Assembly: GCA_029204225.1 (NCBI GenBank)
Contig: CM055102.1
Span: 27,811,345-27,875,344 of the forward strand
Origin: Diphasiastrum complanatum
Taxonomy: Eukaryota; Streptophyta; Lycopodiopsida; Lycopodiales; Lycopodiaceae
Length of the DNA: 64,000 bases
Direction of reading: 5' to 3'
Shown here one piece after another: positions 14,147-25,541 of the stretch; the stretch's first letter is position 1; the number at the start of each line of letters is the position of its first letter. Both the position numbers and the translations under genes were made by a program. The notes below the pieces were generated by a model. That model did not search any database. It was not told where the DNA came from and saw nothing but the letters and a program-made list of their open reading frames with translations.

Positions 14147-15291
14147 GCGCCCTCCATTGGAAATGGGGACCTGGTTCTCCATCGCGCCATGCTCCATCGC
14201 TGCACCCTGGATCGCACCCTGCTCCATCGATTATGACTCCATCGCTGATTGTTGTTGTTGAACCTGGCCAGCGGATTGCTACTGTCTGTCCAGCGGAACT
14301 GTGTACTTGTCCACTGTCCAGCGGACCTGCTGCATTGTTGTCTATCGCTTTTTCCATTGCTCTTTTACCAATATCCCTCAGATCTGAAAATGCCTCGTCG
14401 CAGGCGGTTTGGTGTCCCTACTCCTGATCCATCCTCCGTTTCCAACATTGCTTCAGCATCTTCCTCACAGCCAGATCCACCCTCCCCTTCTTCTTCTTCC
14501 TATCTCACCATCAAATCCTATTCTTGCCAATAATGAAACTATTGTAGCTATTCCCTTGACTCCAAACACTCATATGCATTGGTCAGTCTTCTTCGTGATG
14601 ATCAACTCCGTCTATTTGAATACCTTAACAATCACAAAGAGAAACTTGCTTCCTCGTCATCCGCTTCACACCAATGTCTCACTAGCGTGAAGTTTTGGGG
14701 AAGCGATCTAAATTGCGGGATACCAAAATCTATTTAAACAAAGATCTTACTTTCATCCAAGTCCAAGAACGTAAGAAGGCAAAACAATAAGCTCTGTCAA
14801 GTGGCAAACGACTTATCTATAGTGACGGTATTATCAGATTTGTTGATCATAAGCCTATAGTTAATGACAATCATAACCTTTCGAATCGGCTTTTCGAACC
14901 GTGTTTGAATCAAGTTTAAATCGGGAAAGAATCGGCTTCTCCAGGTTTGAACCGGCGAATCGGTTTTAGGGTTTTTTTTTAAAACATTAATGTCACAGCA
15001 TACATATTACATATTACGTATGTCATATTCCAATGTACCATGTGGATGGTTCGTTAGTGGTAAATTAGCAAATGTTCAATTATTCGAATTTCACGAAAAT
15101 GACAACACACACACACACACACACACACACACATTGTCAAACACACACACACATAATCAAGACTCAAAAACACAAAAAACACGCATTATCAAACACACAC
15201 ACACACATTTGTCAAACACACACAAGCACACACACAAAAACACAAAAAAACACACACACACACACACATTTGTCAACAGTCACACACACAC

Positions 15292-15356
<65 letters not shown>

Positions 15357-17297
15357 GCACGGAACTGTCTCAGATCTCTCTCTCTCGGGCGCATATCTGT
15401 CTCGGATCTCTCTCTCTCTCTTGGGCGTGGATCTCGGAACCTTCGGGACTCAAACTCTGTCGCGAGAAGTAGGACATCCAACGAGCAGGTAACGAGGTTT
15501 TTTTTTTTTAGAAAACGGTTCGAACAGCAAAAAAAACGGTTCAAACCGGACCTTTTCGAAAAGGACTTTTGAATCGCGGTTCTTTCAACAAATCGCGATT
15601 CGACGCAACATTGAATCCTGGCTATATCACTCTCTTCTTAGTAAGTTATGTTGTTTTGACGGCTCTGCTCCATCTTGTTGTTGACACGATAACTCAATCG
15701 AGCTTAATATACTCTCGAAAAACCTAATACTTGTTTTTATGTGCAATCCTACCCTAGTATAATGTAGCAAAATACTTCTAATATATGAAGTAAAAAAAGT
15801 AGTTTGTAACATCAGCCTTTTCGTGCTCCAGACATATACCAACCTTTATAACCTTTTTTTCATTCAACTCCTCGATGATAACTTTATTTACAACATGCTT
15901 TTGGGAAGCGTTTTTTAAGTAGGCCCACATACAAGATATGCCAGATTATCACTTTGATAACTACCATGAAAATTAATGCATTGAATTACATGGAGGACAG
16001 TAACAGCAGGAAGACCAAACGTGGAGTGTATAAGTTTCTAAATCATAAATGGAAATAGGTTAAAAAAGTCACAACAGCCAATTCTTCTGGATCAATATTT
16101 TCTCTTGTATGCCAGATTATCACTTTGATAACTACCATGACAATTAATGCCTTGAATCACATGGAGGAGAGTAATAGCAGGAAGACCAAACTTGGAGTGT
16201 ATACGTTTCTAAATCATAAATGGAAATAGGTTAAAAAGTCACAAAAGCCAAACCTTCTGGACCAATATCTTCTCATCTATTATACCCAGATATGTTTCCA
16301 GATGAGCAACAATGTTTTTTCCACGTTAAGAATATTTCCCCAGGTTGCAAAACACCCCCAGAAGCATGTCCTTGGAGAAACTTTTCCCTTAAACATTGGT
16401 TTGCAACAACAAGATGTAAATTGAATTCAAGAACTTTTATCATCTTCTGTTTCATAACATTTGCCTCTGTTATGGTAAGACAACACTCCGGGAATGCATT
16501 TAAGATAATAAGTTCCTGCATTAATATCCTTAACCCTTGTGTACTGATTGAATTGGATACTTTTAACTCCTACCTGCAATTTGCAATCTAACTATTTCCA
16601 CTACTTTGATGTTGATTGTGATCTAACTATTTCCACTTAAAACTGTTCATATGATATCTAGCTAATAAATGGTCTTGCTTTACCACTAAATGAGCTCCAT
16701 GGAACAAAAAATGGCAAACAGCTGTTCTGCATCTATACCGTCCTGGCTTTCTGGACATAAAAGAAATACTGAACAAAATATCTAAGCTCATTCATTGTTC
16801 AAGGTACTTACTGTGAATTTTCCTCTTTTGCAGCAAACCTGTCATCAAAGACAATAACTGGTAGTCCGTCCCGGAAATTTTTGGACAAGCCTCGGTCTGA
16901 AGGCTGCACTAAAACGAACCGACACGTGAATCTAAGCAGCATCGATGAAGCAATATCATGATATTTTAACACATGAAAGAGAAGGTTAAGTTTCAGACAT
17001 ATGGTTTTAGTGCAGAAAGGGCTGAGAGAACTAGGGAGACATCTATATCATGACAGAAGCCATGAAGTTTCTTACCGCTGAAAAAAGACTACGAGCAAAA
17101 AAGTGTGCTCGGAGTCGAGATGCAGCCTGGGCGGTTCTCCGTCGCCTCAGATAAAGTAGCCAAAAGAGTAATATCAAGACGACCGTAAACAAAACAGGCA
17201 TGGCAAAAATAAATGTCTGGTAGAGTTTGAGATTTGAGGTAGTGGGAGTGCAAGATCCAGTTTGGCATGAAGGACCTGCGCCATTCTGGAGGGACAT
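8822..17297 (-). CDS. RING-H2 E3 ubiquitin ligase, ATL58/ATL59-like (3 exons)
   Basis: Exons on the minus strand: 17297-17076, 16903-16812 and 9197-8822 (222+92+376 nt, 229 residues). The joins are at consensus sites: GCG|GTAAG to TGCAG|CC, then CA|GTAAGT to TTGGCAG|A. The second join restores a Gln codon before the RING. Seen: short polar N terminus; one membrane helix at about residues 31-50 ending LLYLRRRR; conserved [15 protein letters not shown] (the GLD-like region); RING-H2 finger from CPICLGEY through [14 protein letters not shown] to CPVC, with all eight zinc ligands in C3H2C3 order; a Ser/Thr-rich tail. The family transfers ubiquitin from an E2 to target proteins, anchored in a membrane. 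An in-frame TAG seven codons upstream fixes the start Met. The layout and the [11 protein letters not shown] stretch closely resemble Arabidopsis ATL58/ATL59. Which orthologue this is, and its targets, cannot be told here. Oddity: intron 2 is about 7.6 kb. Confidence 0.88.
11700..11899 (+). repeat. Tandem duplication, ~99-bp unit
   Basis: CATAGAGAATGAGAAGGC (about 11700) and CATAGAGAATGAAAAGGC (about 11800) open two units. Both continue through AGTACAGTGAAAGA and end ACATTTTCTGGTCAG. Several substitutions separate them. Confidence 0.8.
12250..12330 (+). repeat. GGAACG/CGTTCC word array beside a CAATTGCACCGG end
   Basis: CAATTGCACCGGAACG is followed by CCAGAACACGGCGTTCC and similar words. The start resembles the CATARTTGCA terminus of the hAT element at 33900. 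Only one end is seen. Confidence 0.35.
12819..13066 (+). mobile_element. MITE-like element with TTCGAA/GAATCGG word array (~248 bp)
   Basis: A block dense in TTCGAA, GAATCGG and GATTCG, inside AT-rich DNA. The left end reads CTAGTTGCATGCCGCAG. The right end, reversed, reads GTCCAATGTTTCAG, a weak inverted match. The flanks are TAATTACC (12811-12818) and TAATTACT (13067-13074), 7 of 8 identical, as expected for a hAT-type 8-bp target duplication. The ends are poorly matched, so the boundaries are tentative. Confidence 0.45.
14107..14145 (+). repeat. C14 run followed by (TC)n
   Basis: Fourteen C bases (14107-14120) run into about 25 bases of TC repeat. Confidence 0.95.
14390..14870 (+). pseudogene. 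Unrecognised ORF relic, possibly transposon-derived
   Basis: An ATG at 14390 opens a Pro/Ser-rich stretch ([14 protein letters not shown]). After frameshifts come fragments reading [20 protein letters not shown] and, near 14703-14790, [17 protein letters not shown]. The last stretch resembles a helical segment often seen in plant LINE ORF1-type or domesticated transposon proteins, but I cannot assign a family. It is broken in several frames and lies inside the RING-gene intron on the opposite strand. No function is proposed. Confidence 0.3.
14878..15103 (+). repeat. TTCGAA/GAATCGG word array
   Basis: 14878-14970 is dense in GAATCGG, TTCGAACCG and related words. It resembles 12819-13066, 15520-15610 and 63760-63905. 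The remainder up to 15103 is plain AT-rich sequence. Confidence 0.5.
15104..15354 (+). repeat. Compound (CA)n / (CT)n microsatellite
   Basis: Interrupted CA blocks with spacers such as TTGTCAA (15104-15293), then an uninterrupted CT run (15294-15354). The spacers suggest duplication of CA+spacer units. The His/Thr- and Leu/Ser-repeat ORFs that cross it are artefacts of the repeat. Confidence 0.97.
15520..15612 (+). repeat. AACGGTTC/AATCGCGATTCG word array
   Basis: Repeated AACGGTTC, TTCGAAAAGG and AATCGCGATTCG words end at CGCAACATTGAATCC. Reversed, that end reads GGATTCAATGTTGCG, similar to the hAT-like ends elsewhere. It could be the right end of an element starting near 14878, but no target duplication was found. 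Confidence 0.4.
15940..16279 (+). repeat. Tandem duplication, ~170-bp unit
   Basis: GCCAGATTATCACTTTGATA opens both units (15940 and 16111). Both run through ACTACCATGA, GGAAGACCAAAC, AAATCATAAATGGAAATAGG and a final CTTCTGGA/TCAATAT segment. About 15 differences are visible. Confidence 0.85.
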
Positions 17298-18105
17298 CTC
17301 TCTTGCTTTTTCTGCCTAAAGTAAGCAATTTCGTCACAAACTATACTTTTCATCGGTATTTCATTGTTCCATTGCCATTTCTGAACGCCGTCTCACAACA
17401 TCACTTTACTTGACGAAAGTCATTCAAAAAGTTACAATGCCTATGCCCAACAAACTTTCTTTGGCAGGCTTCGCATCTGCAGAGGTCTACAACTCCGAAT
17501 CCTCCAACAGAGTGCCAAAAACTGTAGCAATTGTTTAACAGCACGAATTCACAATCAGCAGCCCACCACATAAAAACAAAGAACACAACGCTAACAAGAA
17601 ACAATACTGAAAGTTTAAAAGTCAAAATCCAATTCTATGAACTATTCTCGTACCTTTTGCCTTCAAACTCTCAACACGCAAGAAACGAAGAAAGAAAGCT
17701 TACAAACAAAACAAAATGAAAGATTAAAAGTCAATAACCGTGTCTATTACTAGTCCAGTACCTATTGCTTTCATTCTAGAAAAAAATAAGTATTGTTTTC
17801 ACATGAGGAAAGAAAAAAAGAAAAGTCGAAGCCACGAAAGCAAATACGTCAACAGCAAATCACCTTTAGAAATCGCTGCAAAACAATAGTCTATGATCTG
17901 CCTGCCTCCTGCTTGTTTAATAAGACAGTATATTTATCATAGATTTTTGTGTTTGTAGGCGACGAATCTGTGCCAAACTAGCATGTTGGAGATAGCCGAC
18001 TGGGCCCCAGATTTTCACGATCCATCGTCTTTTTCGATCATTCTCCACCTACCTATCGCCATCTCCTTCCTCCCTCATCGATCTTCTTTCTCGTCATCTC
18101 TCTTC
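17298..18105 (-). promoter_or_regulatory. 5' flank of the RING-H2 gene
   Basis: The region upstream of the start codon holds no recognisable ORF. It is AT-rich, with a TATA-like GATAAATATAC on the minus strand near 17926-17938. The 5' UTR and transcription start cannot be placed from sequence alone. Confidence 0.3.
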
Positions 18106-18227
18106 CATTTCGCAGCCTCTTAACCCAACGGGGTTGGGTTGGCTCAGTTGGTTGGCTTGGCATCCAAAGTTTCTTTGGTCCCAGGTTCGAGTCTCCCGTT
18201 GGAAACCAAAAAGCATTTCGCAGCCTC
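18106..18227 (+). mobile_element. tRNA-derived SINE, copy 2, with perfect 14-bp target duplication
   Basis: CATTTCGCAGCCTC occurs at 18106-18119 and again at 18214-18227, flanking a 94-bp body (18120-18213). The body has box A (TTGGCTCAGTTGG), box B (GGTTCGAGTCTCC) and ends TTGGAAACCAAAAAG. Its 5' end has a small GGGTTGGGTT duplication relative to other copies. The direct repeats are the hallmark of LINE-assisted retroposition. The body is little more than a tRNA-like unit, very short for a plant SINE. Confidence 0.85.
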
Positions 18228-18815
18228 GCGTTTTCTCTTCCAGCTCGGACTCCGGTGCGTCCACGCTCTCTCACTTAGATGTCCGCCAGGTGTCGTTACG
18301 AAAGTGGCATTCCATCCACCGTCAGCCGACGTGGTAGAATCCTGATGCGTGTAGCGAGATCCGACGGTGAGGGGCTTAAGATGGTAGTAATTACGAGGCC
18401 TTTTTGCATCGGCGCCAGCCCGCCATCGTTGGATAATTTGGGAAGGCCTCGTTTAGCGAATCAACAGTTGACAACTTCCGACTCGTGGCAAGCATCCAAT
18501 AAAAGTAGTGTCTGGCCCTGGGTGGCCTTCCAGCTTCCACAGAGACTGGCCTCTGACAGCGGGGCCAGTAGCTAAAGCAGGTGTTCCCATCCCATTTAAA
18601 GGCTGATTTCGAAATTCGGCTGTTCTACCCCAACGCCCCCCACTTACACCATCATATCTGGTCACTGGTCCCCTCCCTCCAGCCTCTAAGAGACCAGGCA
18701 AGTTGAACTTTGAAGTTTCTTTTAGCTAAAATAACCACGCCCTAAAGTTTAAGTCCTTATGCCATTTATGAGCTCCATTCAATGTACATTTATCCTTTGC
18801 ACTTACTTCAATTTT
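18228..18815. other. GC-richer non-coding stretch
   Basis: Less AT-rich than its surroundings, with several short overlapping ORFs but none resembling a known protein. No promoter or RNA gene could be supported. Confidence 0.4.
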
Positions 18816-19062
18816 CTTGGCTAAGTGGGATATGTACTCGCCGCTTGGAATGGTCTTTTAGTGGCCTTTGCACATGATAAAATCATTGTAAAATAATGGC
18901 AAGGTCCTTAAAACCAAGTTGGATATGTATCGAGGAATGGTCTTTTTAGTGACCTTAAACGATCGTATTATGACGAGGCCCTTGGCCAAGTTGGATATGG
19001 ATGAGGGATGGTCTTTTTAGTGAGCTAGAAATGTTGTAAAATTATGATGAGCCGTTAGGCCA
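18816..19062 (+). repeat. Three diverged tandem units of ~75-95 bp
   Basis: Each unit contains GGATATG, then GGAATGGTC or GGATGGTC with TTTTAGTG, then a GACGAGGC-like or TTATGATGAGCC-like tail (starts near 18816, 18911 and 18986). Confidence 0.65.
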
Positions 19063-21699
19063 AGCCACACTTGACTGATCAATGAACCAAGTCACGCCTT
19101 TAGGCCAAACCAATACTTGAACAATCGTTGATGAACGAGGTGTGAAGCTCACTAGAAAGACTTTTCCCAAGCATAAAAAGGATTATCTCAACGTTTTATA
19201 TTAAGCCTGAAAATATTTTCATTGCCCACAGATTTTGACTTTTTACAAGGTGAAATATTATGCCCCATATGCACATATATGAGCTATAAACTGCTTATAG
19301 AAATTTTTATAACTTTAAGATTAATTTGCCTTGTGTTTTATTTTACGGTCCATTCCATATAATAATTCTCACAAAGAATTTCTAGAGGAACAAAATTACA
19401 TGCATGATTTTATCAACTTTGGAACAACCAAGAGGAAAAATCCTCTTTGTATTTGGAGGAAGTCTTAAATGACATAATAGTGGTCTATAAATTATTATTC
19501 ATAAATACATGAGAGTAATAAATACCTCTGTAAGATGTATTTACTATTTTTGAAAAGTTGCATAAACACCTTACCATATTGTAAGATACAATTACTATTT
19601 TTAAAAGGCACATAATGTACATTAATATTTGTGAAAAATTGAACATGAACATAAATCTGAGACTTGCTATTTTTAAAAAGTCTAAGAGCTACATATTTAC
19701 TATTTTAAAAAGTCAAAGAGTTGCATATTTACTATTTTTGAAGTTGCTAACACGTCATGGCCCTTGAATTTTTAAAAAATAAAAGGGTTTATAAAATAAT
19801 CAAATCAAACCTCTAACGGTTGTTACACTAGGGAAGGCCCCGAGGCCTTCCCTATACAAACATATGAATTAAAATGCCAACACAATCTTTTACATATAGG
19901 TAGTGATCTCCACCCCACACGCTAGGCCTTCTATGATGAATTTGCAAGGCACAATGCACTTCAAAAAAGTACTAAAATTTCAATAAAGTTCAATTGAAAA
20001 TCAAAAAAAAAAAAAGTTGCCCATGTATTAATTAAAAAGTCAAATTTCATAGGTGCAAAAAAAAGGTTTCTATTTTTCTTCTAAACTACATCAAAATTGT
20101 GGTTACCAAGGCAAAGAAGCTTCATACACTTTTAAAATGAAAAGTAATCTTTGAAACATACATGTCATATGAAAGTTGGAAATGAAATATATAGGATATA
20201 GAGTTCTCCACCCTACATGCTCCATTTGTAGGATGTTTGTGGGTTCCGACTGATGGAGCTTTAGCAAGGGGCTCCACCCTAAGAAGGTAAAGTCAAGTAG
20301 CATGTATTCAAGTTCATCTAAAGCCCATGGACCACCATATCTAGCAACAACGAATGGTATTTTTCTTGTTGTAGTCAAGGATTTAGCACTTATCTTGAGA
20401 GGGAGGAGATGTTATTTTGACGTTTGCATGACACCAAAAAACGTCATATTAGAAAAAAGTGAATGAGAAATCTGAATTCTTGTCATACACAACATGAGGC
20501 ATAAGAGTGACCAATCACCTCCAACTTTCTCCACAGCACCACTTCAAATAAAGTCATGGTTGATCAAGGTTACTATGATACTTCTCCAGGCTTCATAACA
20601 TCCTCATATGAATGTTTTCCATTCTTGAGCACCTTACTTGGACCATCATATTCCTTGGAAACCTACTCATCGAGCCTTGACACATGATGATCCTCGATAG
20701 GCACCTACATCATGGTCCTTCGTACGTGTGTAACAATGGTATTCAAAAATAAAGGGCTATAGTTTCTAATATGGAATGTTATGGGTTGTAGCCTTCGCCA
20801 CATTGCAGACAACCATTAATTCAAGGCCATAGCTTTTAGCCCCTTAGCCTTTATGCATAATACATGCCCTAATCTCAATCAACTTGTGCAATGGACACCT
20901 TGGGGTTGAGCTAAATGGTAGCCTAGCAAAGGCCCGAACTCATGTGTAACACCATGCAAGAATACTCATGCTCACACTCTCACCTATGAGATGGAGTTGC
21001 ATCTAGGCCTGGAGTTCAAAGTGTGGCTGTCGCTTGAAGTATTGGGAATTGAAATCATAATGACCTTTACAGTAGGTGAAAAATAAAGATGAGGTCATTA
21101 AGCTTAGCCATTATTGAGAGAAACAATCTCACCATAAATGAAGTGTCCTTGAACTCAATGGAAAAGTAGATAAAAATTTATTTCCAAGCATTAAAAATTT
21201 GCAAAGTATGTTAAGGGTAAGTTTTCTTTCATATAGTCTTCCAACTTATATGCAAAACTTTTTATGGGCCATCTTATGCTTTTGAAAAGTTTTATGGACT
21301 TCCACTAGTACGCCTGCCAGCCCGTTGGCAGGCGCGCTGGAGGGCGGGCAAATTCAAAATATCAACTAGCAACCCGCCCGCCCCCCACCTCCATCGTCCC
21401 AGCCCCTGCCCGTGCCCCCCCTGCTAACCGTGGCCATGGCCTGCCCATTCCGGAGTAATGGTAAAAGAAATTGGGTTTCCGGGTAGCTCAGGTTGCTCAT
21501 TACAACGTGCATAGAAACCCACTTTCTTTTAGTATATGTAGATAATCATAATATGAGAGCATGCAACTTCAAAAGACATTATGTAATCCACCACACTTTG
21601 GTAAGGCTAGTAAATTCTTGAGGCGTGAAAATCTTTGCACTATTTAGTGCATTGTATGAATGGAAACTAAAATGCCACCTCAATACTTTACACATTTTT
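19063..21699. other. Gene-poor sequence
   Basis: No coding region supported. 19540-19740 holds loose repeats of TTTACTATTTTTGAAAAGTTG. 21311-21440 is a CG-rich island, opening with a 9-bp inverted repeat (CGCCTGCCA / TGGCAGGCG, 21311-21334) and followed by CCCGCCCGCCCC words. Confidence 0.45.
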
Positions 21700-22190
21700 A
21701 CATATTAATGCCACATCAATTAATAAACCAGTCCAATATTTTCAAGTTTGTTGGCAAAAATATGTTATTATTTGACATTCGACTTACAAGAAAAACTGCG
21801 TGCACTTGCGTTCCTTCTGAGAGGTCCAATTGGTAAGCTAAGGATCCAATCTTTTTCAAGATTTGATACGATCTTCTATATCTAGCGAACAGTTTGTAAT
21901 GCTTGTTGGTATGCATTACACTTGAATCATTTGGGATTCATAAATACACCCAACCCAACCCAACCCCCCGAAAGTCTCGAGGCAATCTTTTCAGATTAGC
22001 TTACTGTCGGTCCCTATCTTGGGCACTCTGGACATTCTCACGTGCTATCAATAGCATTTCTTGCATATCGTGTAGGAAATTCGCTACTTTCTGAAACTTG
22101 ATCGAACGAGTCTCTACCACAATGGGTGATCTAGGCTTTAAACCATACATAAGCATGAAGGGTTATAACCTGTAGTCGAATGCTTACTAC
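21700..22190 (-). pseudogene. Ty3/gypsy integrase C-terminal relic
   Basis: Minus-strand fragments read YGLKPRSPIVVET and LLIARENVQSAQDRDRQ, then LFARYRRSYQILKKIGSLAY and QLDLSEGTQVHAVFLVSRM. This is the ordered C-terminal part of chromovirus-type gypsy integrases (the PRYxGPYxILxKIG and HPVFHVSQL-like motifs). It is broken by stops and frameshifts, and no LTR is visible beside it. Confidence 0.75.
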
Positions 22191-22875
<685 letters not shown>

Positions 22876-23519
22876 AAGTTTGACCTTGGTGATTGGGGTT
22901 AGTGGATCATAGTGTTAGATCTTAAATCATAAGCATGTGTATGAATCTGAATTATGTTATCGCTTCGTGACATGTTAGAATCATCTTCATCGCTTGATCT
23001 TGAGTTCAACGAAGAATTGCTCAAAATATCCATTTAAACTCTTGCCAAGCTACAAAAGTCTCATTCTTCACCAATTCTACCATATATATATTTCTATCAG
23101 ATCTACCTCCAGTGAGACGGGCAAAGATTTCAGATTTGTCAAAGATAGTCATTTAAGTTATTTTTTATCCAAAATAGTAGTGGAGAACCCTCGCCGAGTT
23201 ATCCTTCGCCAATATTATTTTTGGGTTTTGATCTACCAAATTTAGCTATTGTCAAATTTGTGAAAAAAATTGATTTGATAAGACATTGATATTTGAGATT
23301 TTTTCATTTTTAGAGTGTTGAGTTGATTTTTGTTTTCAAAATAGTTTATGATATCATCATCTAGTGATCAAGCTTTTTTTACAAATTAGAACATAGGATT
23401 TAATTTTAAAATCTAGATCCAATCTCACATGCACATTATGCTTTACAGATTTACCATTTTATTTTGAAGGAATTCCTAAAAATGGTAGAATCATATTCAT
23501 AACCAGAGATTCAGGAACC

Positions 23520-24260
23520 CCAATCCCATCCTACCCCTCGTTTAGATTGCCGAAGTATAATGGAGTTACAGATCTAGTCAGATTCCTTAAAAGCTTCATT
23601 GAATCTTGTGAAGTCTATGAAGTTAACCCAAAATATAAACTTACACTTTTTCCTATGTCATTGAGTCGTGTGTTGCGCAAGATTGGTTCTATAATCAAGA
23701 TTTGATAAAATGATCTGATTGGGAAGTAGTCAAAGCCGGACTTGTTACGAGGTTTAAACCCATAAATTTCTTGGAAGATCAGTTTCTATTATTAAGTAAA
23801 ATTAAAATGGAAAAGAAAGAGATGGTGCATGATTACATTGAATGTATCAAACATCTTTGCTTTGAATGTAAACCTGATCTTTTAAATAATGAGCCTCTGA
23901 TTAGCGGTTTACATGTGTCGACATGATGACAAATCAGAACTAAGTGTAATACTAATAAAAGATTGTGCTCTTGATATTGCCATCACATATTCTATCAATA
24001 TGATGAACATAGCTTGCTTGGATTTCAGTTGATCTAATCTCAGATCCAATTGAAGATGAATTTATTCCAATCAGTCATGCTTTATCCTATTATGAGGATG
24101 TTCAGCTTACTAATGAGCGAATCCTACGACATATAGATCCTACAATATTTGGTGTCAGACACATCCTTGATGAACCACCGACAAAATCACCAAAAGCAGT
24201 AATTTTGATGGAAGGGAAGCCTACGGGACCGATGACCAAGAAGCAAGCTAAATAGCATTA
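23520..24260 (+). pseudogene. Retrotransposon gag relic (Ty3/gypsy type)
   Basis: Fragments in shifting frames read PKYNGVTD, SFIESCEVYEVNPKYKLTLF, SDWEVVKAGLVTRFKPINF and KKEMVHDYIECIKHLCFE, the pattern of the Retrotrans_gag capsid domain (compare YFRGRALxWWxxL...W..FxxxFxxxF). Further on, about 24204-24254 reads MEGKPTGPMTKKQAK. Stops and frameshifts are frequent. Copia F begins about 36 bases downstream and may have inserted into this relic. Confidence 0.65.
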
Positions 24261-24295
24261 TTTAAGTGGAAAAATCCACCAAATGAGGCGGTTAC

Positions 24296-24945
24296 TGTGA
24301 AAGATTCAATCAGTTTCATCTCATTTTGCAATACTTCCATATTTGGCATATTGAGGCCAAAACTTGTTTTAGACTTAGAGGTTGACTTTTCAAAGTTCAT
24401 TAGTCTAAATTTCATTTGAATAAACACTTTTTGAAAGTGTGGAAAGTTAGAATTCGAGTTTGAGTAGATTCAATTCGAATAGTTGGGTACATTGAATCTA
24501 GACCCAAAATTAGTAGGGTTAGCATTTTGGTGGGAAAGCCAAGTGGCCAAATAGGATTTGGACCTGCTATAAAATGATGTATCTCATGGAGAGAGCAATC
24601 TTCTCTCTTCTCTATCTCATTTCATGCGTATACATGGTTCTCTTGGGTTCTACTATCCATTGGTGCACTATCTTGGTGATTACTTGCAATTCTATGTCTA
24701 TAATGATCTATATTTGCTATTTTTGGATCCACACGTGTGAAATACAGTAGCTTGCTGGTTTTGTATGGACAACAACAGTAATTTTTTTTATTTCATTCAA
24801 GTTTGATCAAGTTCTATTGGTGTTTGCATCTCATTTTCTGTGTAGATGCTGATTTTTCTACATTGGTGAGATTGGTAGTGTATTTCTCTTTCTAACCAAA
24901 GATCATTCAAGTAGATTGGATCTTAAGGATCTGAAATTTTTCACA
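24296..24945 (+). repeat. 5' LTR of copia F
   Basis: Begins TGTGAAAGATTCAATC and ends TTTTTCACA right against the primer site. It has a TATA-like CTATAAAATG at 24567-24576 and a CACACGTGTG palindrome at 24730-24739. No partner 3' LTR is present. The start base is inferred from the TG and from similarity to LTR A. Confidence 0.7.
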
Positions 24946-24957
24946 TGGTAACAGAGC
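24946..24957 (+). other. Primer-binding site of copia F (tRNA-iMet type)
   Basis: TGGTAACAGAGC differs at one base from TGGTATCAGAGC, the usual copia site complementary to the 3' end of initiator tRNA-Met. It directly abuts the LTR. Confidence 0.85.
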
Positions 24958-25541
24958 TTGTGTTTCAGGTTAGGAAGGAGGAAATCAGATCTATCAATGA
25001 TTTGGTAAAGATATCAAGTCTAGAGCATGCTAGAGAGGATTCTACACCAAAATCGGATTTTTTGCTTTTGTAGATTGGATCTCTTTTAGATCAAAACACT
25101 AAAAAGGTCAATATACTTGATCAATTCTGATTTTTGAATTCACATACTGGATTTGGCTGATTTTTGGATCATTGGATCAGCCTAAGTGGTGGCTTATAGA
25201 TTGCATATCAAATTTTTAGCATTTGCATGTAGATTTGGAATAGTCAATTTTTTGTGATTTTGTCAAAACCCTAATTTTGATTGGATCTCTAGATAGTGAT
25301 GGTGCTGGAATTCATTTGAGTGTGTTTCAATCTTAGGAAGTGGCAAAAGTCATTAGATTGAGGATAGATCATAGGTTGATCAAGATTCCATGATTCTATG
25401 TGTTGATTCCATGATGTGCTAGAAGAGAATTTGCGAGATATTTTCAAATCTTGGTGATTTCTTTTGAAAGAATTTGTTGTTGTTCAAAGGAGTGCTTTGT
25501 GCATTTAAGCAAGTTGAAAGAGAAGATCAGGTCATTGCTAC

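Larger units (their letters stand above)
9198..16811 (-). other. Intron 2 of the RING-H2 gene (~7.6 kb)
   Basis: Bounded by a CA|GTAAGT donor (16811) and a TTGCTTGGCAG acceptor (9198). No exon is needed between them, because exon 2 and exon 3 join in frame at the point where the GLD region meets the RING in family members. It contains tandem duplications (11700-11899, 15940-16279), a short MITE-like element (12819-13066), an ORF-like relic (14390-14870), CA/CT microsatellites (15104-15354) and TTCGAA/GAATCG word arrays. 9200-11690 is otherwise featureless. A cryptic small exon cannot be excluded without transcripts. Confidence 0.7.

Noticed and set aside
13985..14357. Minus-strand ORFs with an Arg-Glu repeat
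   Set aside because: Driven by the C14/(TC)n tract; the non-repeat part has no motif.
15072..15572. Long ORFs rich in His-Thr and Leu-Ser
   Set aside because: They are translations of the CA/CT microsatellite; no other support.
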